Of a stretch of 64,000 bases of DNA, positions 1-9,297 are shown piece by piece. The DNA is from a bacterium 210917-SL.2.15 (lineage in GTDB: Bacteria > Bacillota > Clostridia > Oscillospirales > Oscillospiraceae). Under the pieces are notes generated by a model. It was not told the origin of the DNA. It did no database searches and saw only the letters and a program-made list of their open reading frames with translations. The stretch is from the NCBI GenBank assembly GCA_020555605.1, contig JAJCJC010000003.1, positions 170,986 through 234,985 of the forward strand, read 5' to 3'. The position numbers and the translations under genes are program-made. The number at the start of each line of letters is the position of its first letter. Positions within the stretch are counted from its first letter, which is position 1.

Positions 1-1067
1 AGGACTACGACGGAAGCAAGGGCGGTACACAGGGCGTGGAAGGCGGACTGTTTACCAATGAGAGCGCTGTATTAACCGCGGTTGATACAGCGGGAAATGA
101 ACGCGTGTCCACGTTCAACAGGCCCTCTGTCGTTTATACCGTGTCCGGCGGCGGTGGCGGCGGCGGAACCACCACGCGCTACACGCTGACTTACGAATCC
201 AACGGAGGGACGAAATATGATTCCGAGCGCTACCGCCGGAACACGGTGGTGCAGCTGGATAAAGCCCCTGCGAGGGAAGGCTATACCTTCACTGGCTGGT
301 ATGCGGACAAGGACCTGACGGAGAAGATCGGCGAGATCAAAATGACCTCGAACAAGACCGTCTATGCCGGCTGGGAAGCCACCGGCGTGCCGGACTGGCT
401 CAACGGTGAGGATCACTTTGCCTACATCATCGGTGACGACGAAGGCTATGCCCGCCCGCTGGCCAACGTCACCCGCGCGGAAACGGCGGCCATCTTCTTC
501 CGTCTGCTGAAAGCGGATGTGCGGGAAGAGTATTTGACCGATCAGAGCAGCTTTGCCGATGTGGCGCGGAGCGCATGGTACAACAAGGCCGTTTCCACTA
601 TGGCGGCGCTGGGCGTGGTGAAGGGGTACACTGAGGATACGTTTGCCCCCAACGAAGCCATTACCCGTGCGGAGTTTGCGGCAATCTGTGCCCGGTTCGA
701 TACCGGCACCACCGACGGCGAGAGCAACTTCACGGACATCTCCGGCCACTGGGCCGAAAGCGAAATCCTGCGTGCGGCGCAGCTGGGCTGGATTCAGGGC
801 GACCCGGACGGGCGCTTCCGCCCGAATGTGCCGATCACACGAGCAGAGGCGATGACGATCATCAACCGTGTTCTGAACCGGCTGCCGGAGGAGAAAGAGG
901 ACCTTCTGGAAGGGATGAACGAGTGGCCGGACAATCTGCCGGGAGCCTGGTATTACCTGGCGGTGCAGGAAGCCACAAACAGCCACGCCTACGAACGCAA
1001 GGGCGAAATCTATGAACACTGGACGGAGATGAATACCGATCCCGACTGGGTACAGTATCAGCATTGA
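1..1067 (+). CDS. S-layer homology (SLH) domain surface protein, 3' part
   Basis: The frame is open from the first base of the window, so this is the C-terminal part (about 355 residues) of a larger secreted protein whose start lies outside. In order it shows a run of seven glycines, a Listeria-Bacteroides type repeat (ending in the GYTFTGWYAD and KTVYAGWE signatures), then about three SLH modules with the usual TRAE cores (VTRAETAA, ITRAEFAA, ITRAEAMT). SLH modules typically bind secondary cell-wall polymers, so the protein is probably anchored at the cell surface. The glycine run looks like a linker. The function of the missing N-terminal part cannot be seen. A strong terminator follows directly. 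Confidence 0.85.
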   Translation, partial: DYDGSKGGTQGVEGGLFTNESAVLTAVDTAGNERVSTFNRPSVVYTVSGGGGGGGTTTRYTLTYESNGGTKYDSERYRRNTVVQLDKAPAREGYTFTGWYADKDLTEKIGEIKMTSNKTVYAGWEATGVPDWLNGEDHFAYIIGDDEGYARPLANVTRAETAAIFFRLLKADVREEYLTDQSSFADVARSAWYNKAVSTMAALGVVKGYTEDTFAPNEAITRAEFAAICARFDTGTTDGESNFTDISGHWAESEILRAAQLGWIQGDPDGRFRPNVPITRAEAMTIINRVLNRLPEEKEDLLEGMNEWPDNLPGAWYYLAVQEATNSHAYERKGEIYEHWTEMNTDPDWVQYQH

Positions 1068-1090
1068 TATTCGTTTGCACAAAGACCAAA

Positions 1091-1124
1091 AACGGCGAAC
1101 CGAATAACCGGTTCGCCGTTTTTT
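1091..1124 (+). terminator. Rho-independent terminator after the SLH gene
   Basis: An 11-bp arm (AACGGCGAACC) pairs with GGTTCGCCGTT across an 8-base loop and runs into a T tract. It sits 24 bases after the stop codon. Confidence 0.85.
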
Positions 1125-1224
1125 GCATGTTTCAGGTGAATTGCGCAGTTTGACGACAGAAGAGTATCAGAAAAGCGGCCAGGTTCAAATATGAAGCAGC
1201 GGTTTGTGCATACTGTGCAAAGCG

Positions 1225-1256
1225 AAAAACCGCGGGGAGTTATGTCCCCCGCGGTT
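1225..1256 (-). terminator. Terminator of the potABCD-thioesterase operon
   Basis: AACCGCGGGG pairs with CCCCGCGGTT, and on the minus strand the stem is followed by TTT. It lies just after the stop codon of the last minus-strand gene of the operon. Confidence 0.75.
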
Positions 1257-1266
1257 GGCTATGCGC

Positions 1267-1665
1267 TTAGTTCGAACGCTTTCCGTTGGCTTTCGCCATA
1301 AAACGTTCATTATCGATAACGGCACGCTGATGGGTGCCTTCGCCGATCAGACCCGTTTCATCGTAAGCGGATACTTTAAAATCTACAATTTTGCCGTTCG
1401 CGGAAATATTGATGACTTCCGCTTCTGCGTATACTTTCATCCCCACAGGGGTCGGGGAAATGTGGGTTGTGTTCATGGCGGTTCCCACCGTACCTTTACC
1501 CTCGGGCAATGTAGCCGCCATCAGTGTCAGGGCGGCGTTTTCCATCAGAGCCACCATGAACGGAGTACCGAATACCTGCAGGCTGCCGGAGCCGGCTTTG
1601 GCGGCGGTGTTTTCGGCGGTGACCAAAGTCTCCGCCGTATGTTTCATTCCGATTTCCAGTATCAT
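1267..1665 (-). CDS. FlK-like hotdog-fold acyl-CoA thioesterase
   Basis: A 132-residue protein, the usual size for the FlK (fluoroacetyl-CoA thioesterase-like) hotdog family. The catalytic triad pattern is visible: Thr34 in FGTP, Glu42 in LMENAA and His68 in NTTHISPTP. The T+8=E and E+26=H spacing matches the Thr42/Glu50/His76 triad of FlK. I start at the ATG with AAAGGAGG eight bases upstream; an upstream extension of the frame would run into potD. It is the last gene of the potABCD operon (17-bp gap after potD). The real substrate is unknown, and fluoroacetate is unlikely in most members of the family. Confidence 0.8.
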   Translation of the reverse strand: MILEIGMKHTAETLVTAENTAAKAGSGSLQVFGTPFMVALMENAALTLMAATLPEGKGTVGTAMNTTHISPTPVGMKVYAEAEVINISANGKIVDFKVSAYDETGLIGEGTHQRAVIDNERFMAKANGKRSN

Positions 1666-1682
1666 TGCGGACCTCCTTTTGT

Positions 1683-2753
1683 TTAGCCCACCTGGGTGAG
1701 ACCCAGGCGCAGCCATTCACTGTCGTATAGTTCCAGAGAAGCTTGGTCTAGATTGACGAAGGGAGCGCAGGTGGAAAGGTAAGCTTCATCAGGATAAAGA
1801 ATGGAACTGTCGCGATATTCCTCATCCAGCATGGCGCGGGCGCCAGAGGAGGGGAAAGCATACCCGATTATATCAAAGTTGCGCACAAAGGATGTGTTTT
1901 CACACATAAAATTGATAAAAGCCATGGCGTTGTCATAATTTTTGCAGGTGGTGGGCACACACATGGAATCCACGAACCAGTTGGCGCCTTCTTCCGGCTG
2001 TACCCAAACCAGATCGGGGTTATCTTCCACCATGATCAGATAATCCCCGGCATAATAGACACCGACAGCGGCTTCGTTATTGGTCATTTTGTCGAAAATC
2101 TGATCCATAACATAAGCCTGCACGATGCCATCCTGCTTTTGCTTGACCAGAAGATCCACAGCCTCGGTGATCTGGGAGGCGTCCGTGGTGTTAATGTCGT
2201 AGCCCAGAGCCATCAGGGCAATGGCAATGCAGTCGCGGGAATTGTCGAACATCAAGACGCTGTGGGTACCGACTTTTTCTGCGTCAAAGAGATCTGCCCA
2301 TTTGGTGATGGGCTGCTGCACCATATTGGGGTTATAAATGATGCCGGTAGTGCCCCAAGTATAAGGAACGGAATATTCGTTGTTGGGATCATAAATCATG
2401 TTGCGGTACTGCTCGTCGATATTGGCGTAGTTGGGAATCTGGTCAAAGTCCAGCTTCATCAGCATGCCCTCGTCAATCAAGCGGCTGATCATATAATCCG
2501 AGGGAATGATTACATCATAATTGACGCTACCGCTGCGCAGCTTGGTGTACATGGCTTCATTGCTTTCATAGGTGCTGTAGTTCACTTTGATGCCGGTCTG
2601 TTCCGTAAACTCATCGAACAGATCGGTATCCATATATTCACCCCAGTTGTATACATTGACCACGCCGTTTGTTGCCGCAGTGCCGCCGCATCCGGCCAGC
2701 ATGCCGGCAAGCATGGCGCCGGCACAGAGAAGAGAAAAAATACGTTTTACCAT
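1683..2753 (-). CDS. potD: Spermidine/putrescine ABC transporter substrate-binding lipoprotein
   Basis: A 356-residue periplasmic-binding-type protein. It begins with a lipoprotein signal ending in the lipobox LAGC (Cys22), so it should be lipid-anchored outside the membrane. Early motifs such as VNVYNWGEYMD and the later WGTTGI and YAGDYL are typical of PotD/PotF polyamine-binding proteins. It captures polyamines and hands them to PotBC. It is the fourth gene of potA-potB-potC-potD. Preference for spermidine or putrescine cannot be decided from the sequence. Confidence 0.93.
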   Translation of the reverse strand: MVKRIFSLLCAGAMLAGMLAGCGGTAATNGVVNVYNWGEYMDTDLFDEFTEQTGIKVNYSTYESNEAMYTKLRSGSVNYDVIIPSDYMISRLIDEGMLMKLDFDQIPNYANIDEQYRNMIYDPNNEYSVPYTWGTTGIIYNPNMVQQPITKWADLFDAEKVGTHSVLMFDNSRDCIAIALMALGYDINTTDASQITEAVDLLVKQKQDGIVQAYVMDQIFDKMTNNEAAVGVYYAGDYLIMVEDNPDLVWVQPEEGANWFVDSMCVPTTCKNYDNAMAFINFMCENTSFVRNFDIIGYAFPSSGARAMLDEEYRDSSILYPDEAYLSTCAPFVNLDQASLELYDSEWLRLGLTQVG

Positions 2754-2766
2754 GAAAAACCTCCTT

Positions 2767-3654
2767 TTACTGTGCTGCGTCTTTGCGCAGAGCTTTGAGC
2801 CGTTTGGCTTTTTCCTGCTCCTGACGGAAAGAGCGGATATTGATGATGATCAAAAGAATCAGCACAATGCCGAACAAAATAGTGGAGATAGCGTTGATCT
2901 CCGGACTGATATGGCGTCTTGCCATGGCATAGATCTCCATAGCAAGGTTGGATACTTCAGCGCCTGCAGTGAAGTAAGAGATGACAAAGTCATCCACCGA
3001 CATAGTGAAGGCAATGATGGCACCGTTGACAATGCCGGGCCGCAGCTGGGGGAGCACCACTTTTGTAAAAGCCTGCATGGGTGTGGCGCCTAAATCCTGG
3101 GCGGCTTCGGACAGGTTGCGGTCAAGCTGCCGCAGACAGGGCATTACCGACAGAATGACATAGGGAATATCAAACGTAATATGGGCCAGCAAGAGGGTCA
3201 CAAAGCCCAAATGGAAATTGACGGGAAGCCACAGCCCGAAATGATTGCCAATCCAGTACACCAGACCATTGAGCATCTGAGAGGAAAAGACAAACAAAAG
3301 CATGAGTGATACACCGGTGATGATATCGGCGTTGGTCATGGGAATGTTGTTAATGCTCATGCAGACACTGCGGGGACGGCGCTTCATAGAAAAGAAGCCG
3401 ATGGCGGCCAACGTTCCGAACACAGTGGCAATCAACGCTGCCAGAACGGCAACGCTCAGCGTGGTGATAAAGGCGTCGATAATGGCGTCGTTATGGAGCA
3501 GATCCACATACCAGTGCAGGGTAAATCCGGTCCATACCGCACGGTTTTTGGATTCGTTGAAGGAAAAGATGATCAGCACCAGGATCGGTGCATATAAAAA
3601 TACATATACCAGAATGTTATACAATCTGGAGAGCTTTGGCGCTGTTGTTTTCAT
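2767..3654 (-). CDS. potC: Spermidine/putrescine ABC transporter permease PotC
   Basis: A 295-residue inner-membrane permease with about six transmembrane segments and a BPD_transp_1 domain. The ABC-contact (EAA) loop reads [20 protein letters not shown]. The start ATG overlaps the potB stop as ATGA, indicating translational coupling. It forms the channel with PotB. The C-terminus is basic (QEQEKAKRLKALRKD), as in many PotC proteins. Confidence 0.93.
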   Translation of the reverse strand: MKTTAPKLSRLYNILVYVFLYAPILVLIIFSFNESKNRAVWTGFTLHWYVDLLHNDAIIDAFITTLSVAVLAALIATVFGTLAAIGFFSMKRRPRSVCMSINNIPMTNADIITGVSLMLLFVFSSQMLNGLVYWIGNHFGLWLPVNFHLGFVTLLLAHITFDIPYVILSVMPCLRQLDRNLSEAAQDLGATPMQAFTKVVLPQLRPGIVNGAIIAFTMSVDDFVISYFTAGAEVSNLAMEIYAMARRHISPEINAISTILFGIVLILLIIINIRSFRQEQEKAKRLKALRKDAAQ

Positions 3655-4511
3655 AGCATCACCGCCTCATCTTCGCCTTCGCCGAAACGGTTCATAATGC
3701 CCATGCACAAAAGCACCACGATCATCATAATCAAAGAAATGGCGCTGCCCAGATGTGGGTTATAGGTACCGCCCAGGAACTGCATGTCGATCACGTCGCC
3801 CAACAGCCAGTGCAGTCCGCCGCCCAGCAGGCGGGAAATGGCGAAAGTGCTGACCGAAGGGATGAACACCATCATCACGCCCGAGAGCACACCGGGCAGG
3901 GACAGCGGCAGAATTAGCCGGGTAAAAGTCTGGATGCGGTTGGCACCCAGATCCTGAGCCGCTTCAATAAGACGCCGGTCAATACCGCTGATCACGGTAT
4001 AGATAGGCATGATCATAAAGGGCAAATAGTTGTAGATCATGCCCAAGACCACAGCAAAACTGGTATTGATCATGGGAATATAATTCGTACTCAGTACACC
4101 GATGCTGTTCAAATAGTCGATCAGGCCGATGGCCCGAAAAAACTGATTGAGGAATCCGTTATTTTCCAGAATAGACATCCATGCATAGGTTCGCAGCAGG
4201 AAATTGACCCACATGGGAAGCATGATCAGGAGCATGGCTGCCTTTTGTACGGAGGGCCGCTCGTGGGAAAGAATATAAGCGAAAGGATAGCCGATGAGCA
4301 GGCATATGATGGTGGCAATGGCGGCCTGCAGAAACGAATTCTTAAAAACGGACGCATACACGCCGAGATTCGAGAAATTTTCCAGCGTAAAAGAGCCGTC
4401 TGCATTGGTGAAAGCATAGCCCACGATAAAGAGCAGCGGGACAATGACAAAAATGGCCATCCATACCACATAGGGGATAGAGGCGCCGCGGACAAAGGCT
4501 TTAGAAGTCAT
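3651..4511 (-). CDS. potB: Spermidine/putrescine ABC transporter permease PotB
   Basis: A 286-residue permease with about six membrane segments and an EAA loop [21 protein letters not shown] chose the ATG giving [15 protein letters not shown]: it has a GGAGG-like site inside the end of potA and leaves an 11-base overlap with potA. A longer frame upstream would overlap potA by nearly 100 bases with a low-complexity basic leader, which I reject. It pairs with PotC. Confidence 0.9.
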   Translation of the reverse strand: MTSKAFVRGASIPYVVWMAIFVIVPLLFIVGYAFTNADGSFTLENFSNLGVYASVFKNSFLQAAIATIICLLIGYPFAYILSHERPSVQKAAMLLIMLPMWVNFLLRTYAWMSILENNGFLNQFFRAIGLIDYLNSIGVLSTNYIPMINTSFAVVLGMIYNYLPFMIMPIYTVISGIDRRLIEAAQDLGANRIQTFTRLILPLSLPGVLSGVMMVFIPSVSTFAISRLLGGGLHWLLGDVIDMQFLGGTYNPHLGSAISLIMMIVVLLCMGIMNRFGEGEDEAVML

Positions 4512-5652
4512 CCTCGACCGCCTCCTCATCGTCATCTTCCTCGGCAAAGTTGGGGTCATTGATCTCTTCGTACTCGTCACTGTAGGAGCTATAGTCACCC
4601 ACTTGGTCGGAATAGACGCTCTTTTTCATCACATGGATATCATCAGGTGGAATCACGATGCCGATTTCCGCGCCGAGCGGGTGGAAGTCGGTGGTCTGGA
4701 TCAGCCATTTGAAACCGCGGATATCCACGATAATATCGTAATAAATGCCCTTGAAGGTGATGGAAGTGATCACGCCATGCAAAAGACCGGCATCCGGGGA
4801 CACAATGTCGATGTCCTCGGGCCGGATGACCACGTCCACCTTTTCTTTTGGGGCAAATCCCTTGTCCACGCAGGGAACCTTTGTCCCCAGGAACTCCACC
4901 AGAAAATCCTGATGCATACAGCCGTCGAGAATATTGGATTCACCGATAAAGTCAGCGACAAAGGCATTCTGAGGTTCGTTGTATATATCTTCCGGGGTAC
5001 CGATCTGCTGAATGTGGCCCTTATTCATTACGACGATGGTGTCGGACATGGCAAGGGCTTCTTCCTGATCGTGGGTCACATAGATAAACGTGATTCCCGT
5101 TTGCTGCTGGATGCGTTTGAGCTCATTCTGCATATCCTTGCGCAGCCGCAGATCCAGTGCGCCCAACGGTTCGTCGAGAAGCAATACCTTCGGTTGGTTG
5201 ACCAGTGCGCGGGCAATGGCTACGCGCTGCTGCTGGCCGCCGGAAAGGGCGTCGGTTCTGCGGTGTTCAAAACCCCGTAAGCTGACAATATCCAGCATTT
5301 CCGTTACGCGCCGGTCGATTTCAGCCTTCGGCGTTTTGGAAATGCGGAGACCAAAGGCGATATTGTCATATACGTCCAGATGCGGAAAGAGGGCGTATTT
5401 TTGAAATACCGTATTGATCTGTCGCTTATGGGGCGGTACATGCGTAATTTCCGCGCCGTCAAAATATACTGTGCCGGACGTGGGTGTGAGAAAACCGCCG
5501 ATAATACGCAGCGTGGTGGTTTTGCCGCATCCGCTGGAACCCAGCAGCGTCAGAAATTCGCTATCATCAATTGTAAGATTCAAATGATCGAGAACAAGCT
5601 CGTCGTCAAACGCCATGCAGCAGTCTACAAGGCGAATCAACTCTTTGGACAT
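4501..5652 (-). CDS. potA: Spermidine/putrescine ABC transporter ATP-binding protein
   Basis: A 383-residue ABC ATPase. Walker [10 protein letters not shown] is at about residues 38-46, the Q-loop follows, then the signature LSGGQQQR, Walker B VLLLDEP and the H-loop [10 protein letters not shown]-terminal TOBE-type regulatory domain follows. The tail is unusually acidic ([13 protein letters not shown]). It energises polyamine import and heads the minus-strand operon potABCD-thioesterase. No XRE-cupin regulator gene, often found beside clostridial pot operons, is present next to it. Confidence 0.94.
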   Translation of the reverse strand: MSKELIRLVDCCMAFDDELVLDHLNLTIDDSEFLTLLGSSGCGKTTTLRIIGGFLTPTSGTVYFDGAEITHVPPHKRQINTVFQKYALFPHLDVYDNIAFGLRISKTPKAEIDRRVTEMLDIVSLRGFEHRRTDALSGGQQQRVAIARALVNQPKVLLLDEPLGALDLRLRKDMQNELKRIQQQTGITFIYVTHDQEEALAMSDTIVVMNKGHIQQIGTPEDIYNEPQNAFVADFIGESNILDGCMHQDFLVEFLGTKVPCVDKGFAPKEKVDVVIRPEDIDIVSPDAGLLHGVITSITFKGIYYDIIVDIRGFKWLIQTTDFHPLGAEIGIVIPPDDIHVMKKSVYSDQVGDYSSYSDEYEEINDPNFAEEDDDEEAVEDDF

Positions 5653-5778
5653 TTATCCTCCCCCGTTTCATAGTAATAGTCACTGAAAATGCTGTGCGTG
5701 ATAAAGGCATAAATTCGTATCCGTAACAGTTCCCCCCCTTTACTTGAAACTTGCCGAAACAACACAAGAACAATACCT

Positions 5779-5808
5779 ATTATAAATATGTGTCGAAAGC
5801 AGCTGAAA
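5779..5808 (-). promoter_or_regulatory. Possible potA promoter (weak)
   Basis: The 194-base gap 5653-5846 between potA and the pseudouridine synthase gene holds no gene. On the minus strand a perfect TATAAT (bases 5779-5784) has only a poor -35 match (TTTCAG or TTCAGC) at normal spacing. The AT-rich region is where the operon promoter should be. Confidence 0.35.
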
Positions 5809-5846
5809 TCAATCGAAACACATAATAAAAGATACAGGACTAAAAG

Positions 5847-6821
5847 TCAATGATAATCTGGAAAATACTTCGCACAGAAAGGGATATTTTCGATTCTCAC
5901 TGTTTTTCCATTCAAATAGTTCAGTGCGCCGGCATCTGTTTGGAAAGCGAATGTCAATTTATAAGAATAAAGCGCCTGCTTTTCTTCACCATAGCGGCGA
6001 TTGATTTCGCCGCGGCCATATTTTCCGTCTCCAAGCAGCGGGTGGCCAGCATCGGCAAATTGCGCGCGGATCTGGTGTGTACGGCCCGTCATTAGTTCGC
6101 ATTCCACCAAACTCAATTCACCGCGGCTCGAAAGCGTTTTATAGCGGGTCACAGCCGTTTTGGCACCCGGGGCGGGGGTTCGGTGCACAAAGACCTGCTT
6201 TTTGGCTTCATCCTTGAACAAATACCCACTCAGTGTTCCCTCTGACGGCGTGGGACGGCCCAGGGTGATGCAGAGGTAATATTTTAAAATTTCGCGGCTG
6301 CGGATTTTATCGTTCATCACGCGCAGAGCTTCGGCGTTTTTTGCGGCGATGACCATACCGCCGGTATTGCGGTCGATGCGGTTGCACAGAGCGGGAGCAA
6401 AGGCGTTTTCCCAGCGGGGATTCCACTCCCGTTTTTGATAGAGGTAAGCTTTGATATGGTCGATTAATGTGTTGGCGCTGCCGCTTTCGTCAGCGTGCAC
6501 CACCTGACCGGGGCGCTTGTTCACCAATAAAATATGGGCGTCCTCGTAAACGACGTCCAGAAGAGGGGAGGCGATAGTCAAAAAAGCGTTTTCACTGCAA
6601 GGTTTTTCAAAAAATTCGTCGTTGATATAAAGCTGCAGTTGATCGCCTTCGCACAGCCGTACATCGCGCTTACTGCCCTTCCCGTTAACCTTTACTCGCT
6701 TCAGACGAATATATTTTTGCAGCAGGGAGGGAGGCAGCAGCGGAACGGCTTTGGCCAGAAAACGGTCCAATCTTTGTCCAGCATCATTTTTCCCAATCTG
6801 CAGTTCTTTCAATCCTGCCAC
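5847..6821 (-). CDS. RluA-family 23S rRNA/tRNA pseudouridine synthase
   Basis: A 324-residue protein. An N-terminal S4-type RNA-binding segment (about residues 1-75, with RLDRFLAK and KYIRLKRVKVNGK) is followed by the RluA catalytic domain. The catalytic motif reads NRIDRNTGG, where the Asp is the nucleophile that isomerises uridine. Later family blocks GRTHQIRAQFA and HPLLGDGKYG are intact. It belongs to the RluC/RluD/YjbO-like group; the target uridine cannot be assigned. It stands alone on the minus strand, divergent from yceD. Confidence 0.88.
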   Translation of the reverse strand: MAGLKELQIGKNDAGQRLDRFLAKAVPLLPPSLLQKYIRLKRVKVNGKGSKRDVRLCEGDQLQLYINDEFFEKPCSENAFLTIASPLLDVVYEDAHILLVNKRPGQVVHADESGSANTLIDHIKAYLYQKREWNPRWENAFAPALCNRIDRNTGGMVIAAKNAEALRVMNDKIRSREILKYYLCITLGRPTPSEGTLSGYLFKDEAKKQVFVHRTPAPGAKTAVTRYKTLSSRGELSLVECELMTGRTHQIRAQFADAGHPLLGDGKYGRGEINRRYGEEKQALYSYKLTFAFQTDAGALNYLNGKTVRIENIPFCAKYFPDYH

Positions 6822-6958
6822 GCTCCTTTTGCTTTGTTCTGTTCAGTCAAAATTTAATTCATCATATCACAGGTCGGCTGAAATAGCAAAGAAATCGGGG
6901 AAAGGGGGGCGGTGCTTGGCGCAAAAGAAAGATTTTCTGAAAAAACTGCAAAAAATAT

Positions 6959-6987
6959 TTGACAATTTCAATTCTTCCCATTATAAT
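6959..6987 (+). promoter_or_regulatory. Consensus promoter for yceD-rpmF
   Basis: A perfect TTGACA, a 17-base spacer and a perfect TATAAT. The -10 box ends 27 bases before the yceD start codon. This is one of the strongest vegetative promoters in the window. Confidence 0.88.
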
Positions 6988-7014
6988 ACTACCCGTACCA
7001 TTGCGAGGTGTATT

Positions 7015-7530
7015 ATGCTGTTATCCGTTCGTGAAATTATCAATACCCCTGGAAAAAAGATCAGTTTCCAGTTCTCAATGGATCTGTCTTGTGTGGAGTT
7101 CGGCGGGTATTGCCCAGTTGCGGAGCCTGTTGTGGTAACAGGGACCGTTCGCAATATGGCAGGCGTTTTGGTAATGCAGGGCACCGCCGAAACGATGCTT
7201 CATACGTTTTGTGACCGTTGCGGCAAGCCGCTGGTCCGCAAAAAGATTGTTCCTTTTGAGCATTTGCTTGCACAGGAACTGGAAAATGCGGACAAAGGGG
7301 ATGATGAAATCCTCTTGATCGAAAATGGTGAAGTGGATGCAGAGGATGCGGCCCGTACGGCGTTCATTCTCGAAATGGACACAAAAATGCTTTGTTCAGA
7401 AGACTGTAAGGGTCTTTGCCCGATTTGCGGCGCGGATCTGAATTTAGGTCCGTGCGGATGCAAAAAGGAAACAGATCCGCGCTTGGCTGTGCTGGCCAAG
7501 TTGCTGCAGCGGGATGAGGACAAAGACTGA
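7015..7530 (+). CDS. yceD: YceD/DUF177 family protein (large ribosomal RNA accumulation factor type)
   Basis: A 171-residue DUF177 protein with the characteristic C-terminal cysteines CSEDCKGLCPICGADLN followed by CGC, plus an earlier CDRCGKP pair. These cysteines suggest metal binding. The family lies almost always directly upstream of rpmF, as here, and has been linked to 23S rRNA accumulation. I start at the ATG after GAGGTG because the consensus promoter ends just upstream; a longer open frame upstream has no support. Confidence 0.88.
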   Translation: MLLSVREIINTPGKKISFQFSMDLSCVEFGGYCPVAEPVVVTGTVRNMAGVLVMQGTAETMLHTFCDRCGKPLVRKKIVPFEHLLAQELENADKGDDEILLIENGEVDAEDAARTAFILEMDTKMLCSEDCKGLCPICGADLNLGPCGCKKETDPRLAVLAKLLQRDEDKD

Positions 7531-7584
7531 ATTTTGAAAAATACACTGCTTTATGCAGTTACTTACCAAGGAGGTGTCACGAAA

Positions 7585-7779
7585 ATGGCAGTACCTAAGG
7601 GAAAAGTATCCAAAGCAAGACGCGATAAACGACGCAGCTCCGTTTGGAAGCTGTCCGCTCCGGCGCTGGTGAAGTGCTCGAAGTGCGGCGCGCTGCATAT
7701 GCCCCACAGAATGTGCCCGGAATGCGGTTACTACAATGGCCGTCAGGTCAAGGCTGTTGCGGCTGAGACCGAAAAGTAA
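7585..7779 (+). CDS. rpmF: 50S ribosomal protein L32
   Basis: A 64-residue protein starting MAVPKGKVSKARRDKRRS. It has the zinc-binding CSKC and CPEC pairs of the C+ form of L32. An AAGGAGGTG site lies ten bases upstream of the ATG. It is the second gene of the yceD-rpmF operon and is followed by a terminator. Confidence 0.97.
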   Translation: MAVPKGKVSKARRDKRRSSVWKLSAPALVKCSKCGALHMPHRMCPECGYYNGRQVKAVAAETEK

Positions 7780-7797
7780 GGTTGCTTTGTGAAATGG

Positions 7798-7834
7798 AGA
7801 GGGGAAGAAAATATCTTCCCCTCTTGCTTTTTAT
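7798..7834 (+). terminator. Terminator after rpmF
   Basis: AGAGGGGAAGA pairs with TCTTCCCCTCT over a 5-base loop and is followed by TGCTTTTTATTT. Confidence 0.85.
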
Positions 7835-7844
7835 TTACTTTTCA

Positions 7845-7873
7845 TTGCGATTGTGCGGAAATTTGCTTATAAT
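7845..7873 (+). promoter_or_regulatory. Promoter for the DUF512-der-plsY-gpsA genes
   Basis: TTGCGA, a 17-base spacer and a perfect TATAAT, placed between the rpmF terminator and the DUF512 start. Confidence 0.7.
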
Positions 7874-7945
7874 AACAGCAGAGAGCGTGGCCGGCCATGA
7901 TCGGTGTTTTTCCGTGTCGTTGCATCAGGAAGGGGAGCGGAGGCT

Positions 7946-9250
7946 GTGTCTGGAAAAATTGCATCCATTGATCCCGGCTCACCCGCCGCGCGTGCCCGAA
8001 TCCATGTGGGCGAGACCTTGCTGAGCATCAACGGAAAAACGATTGAGGATGTGTTGGACTATCGCTTTTATGCTTATGATCCTGCACTGACCTTGGTGCT
8101 GCGCGGGGCGGATGGCGCTGAGCGCACGGTGAATATCCGCAAGGAGGAGGGCGAGGATATCGGCCTCAACTTTGAAACCTATCTGATGGATGAGGAGCGT
8201 TGCTGTTCCAACCACTGCCTGTTCTGCTTTGTGGATCAGATGCCGCCCAACATGCGCGATACCCTATATTTTAAGGATGACGATGCCCGCCTGTCCTTTC
8301 TAATGGGCAATTATACAACCTTGACGAACCTCAGCGAACGGGAAGCGCAGCGGATCATCGATCTGCGGATCAGCCCGATCAATATTTCCGTGCATGCCAC
8401 GGATCCCAAACTGCGGAGCATCCTGCTGGGCAACAAGGCTGCGGCCCGGGGGCTGGAATATATGAAAGCCTTTGCGCAAAACGGTATTGTGATGAATTGT
8501 CAGATTGTGGTCTGTCCCGGACTCAACGACGGAGAACAGCTTTCCCGTACGATGCGCGATCTGGCGGAGATGGGGGTGGCCAGCTGCGCCATTGTACCTG
8601 TGGGTGTAACAAAGTACCGCAAGGGACTTTATAAAATGCCGGTTGTGGACGAGCGGACGGCAAACGACATTCTTGATCGTGTGCTCCCGTTCAGCGAGAC
8701 ATGTTTTGCGCGCTTCGGCACCCGGCTGTTTTTCTGCTCGGATGAGATTTTTATCAAAGCAAAGCGTCCGCTGCCGGAAGAAGAATATTATGAAGGTTAT
8801 GTTCAGCTGGAAAACGGCGTTGGTATGCTGCGCAGCATGGAAACGGAATTCATGAGCGCGCTGCGGCAGTTGGAACCGGACACACCCTGTCGGCCCTTTG
8901 CGATCGGCACCGGCTGCCTGGCGGCCCCTTTTATCCGGGGACTGGTGGAAAAAGCAAAGGAGCGCTGCCCGGCCGTGCAGGGCACGGTTTATGCTGTCGT
9001 CAATCATTATTTTGGGGAAACCATCGATGTGGCGGGTTTGGTCACAGCCACGGATCTGATGGAGCAGCTTAAAGGGAAGCCGCTGGGAGAGCGGCTCCTG
9101 CTGCCAGCCAATATGCTCCGTCACGGCGGCGACGTATTTCTGGACGATTATCGCGTGAGCGACGTGGAGCAGGCGCTGGGCGTGCCGGTGTGCATTGCGG
9201 AAACGGACGGTTTTTCTCTGGCGGACGCAATCTTTGAATTGGAATACTAA
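7946..9250 (+). CDS. DUF512 radical-SAM-like protein with N-terminal PDZ domain
   Basis: A 434-residue protein. The N-terminus (about residues 1-75) is PDZ-like, with IDPGSPAARARI and GETLLSINGK. It is followed by CCSNHCLFCFVDQMP, a CxxxCxxC radical-SAM-type cluster motif, and the DUF512 C-terminal domain. The gene family is widespread in Clostridia and often precedes der, as here. Its reaction is not established. I prefer the GTG start at 7946 because it has GGAG sites upstream and removes an untypical N-terminal extension; a GTG at 7904 is also in frame. Confidence 0.85.
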   Translation: MSGKIASIDPGSPAARARIHVGETLLSINGKTIEDVLDYRFYAYDPALTLVLRGADGAERTVNIRKEEGEDIGLNFETYLMDEERCCSNHCLFCFVDQMPPNMRDTLYFKDDDARLSFLMGNYTTLTNLSEREAQRIIDLRISPINISVHATDPKLRSILLGNKAAARGLEYMKAFAQNGIVMNCQIVVCPGLNDGEQLSRTMRDLAEMGVASCAIVPVGVTKYRKGLYKMPVVDERTANDILDRVLPFSETCFARFGTRLFFCSDEIFIKAKRPLPEEEYYEGYVQLENGVGMLRSMETEFMSALRQLEPDTPCRPFAIGTGCLAAPFIRGLVEKAKERCPAVQGTVYAVVNHYFGETIDVAGLVTATDLMEQLKGKPLGERLLLPANMLRHGGDVFLDDYRVSDVEQALGVPVCIAETDGFSLADAIFELEY

Positions 9251-9297
9251 AAACGAAAACAAGAACTTAAAACTTATGGAGAGGGGAGTGCATCTCA

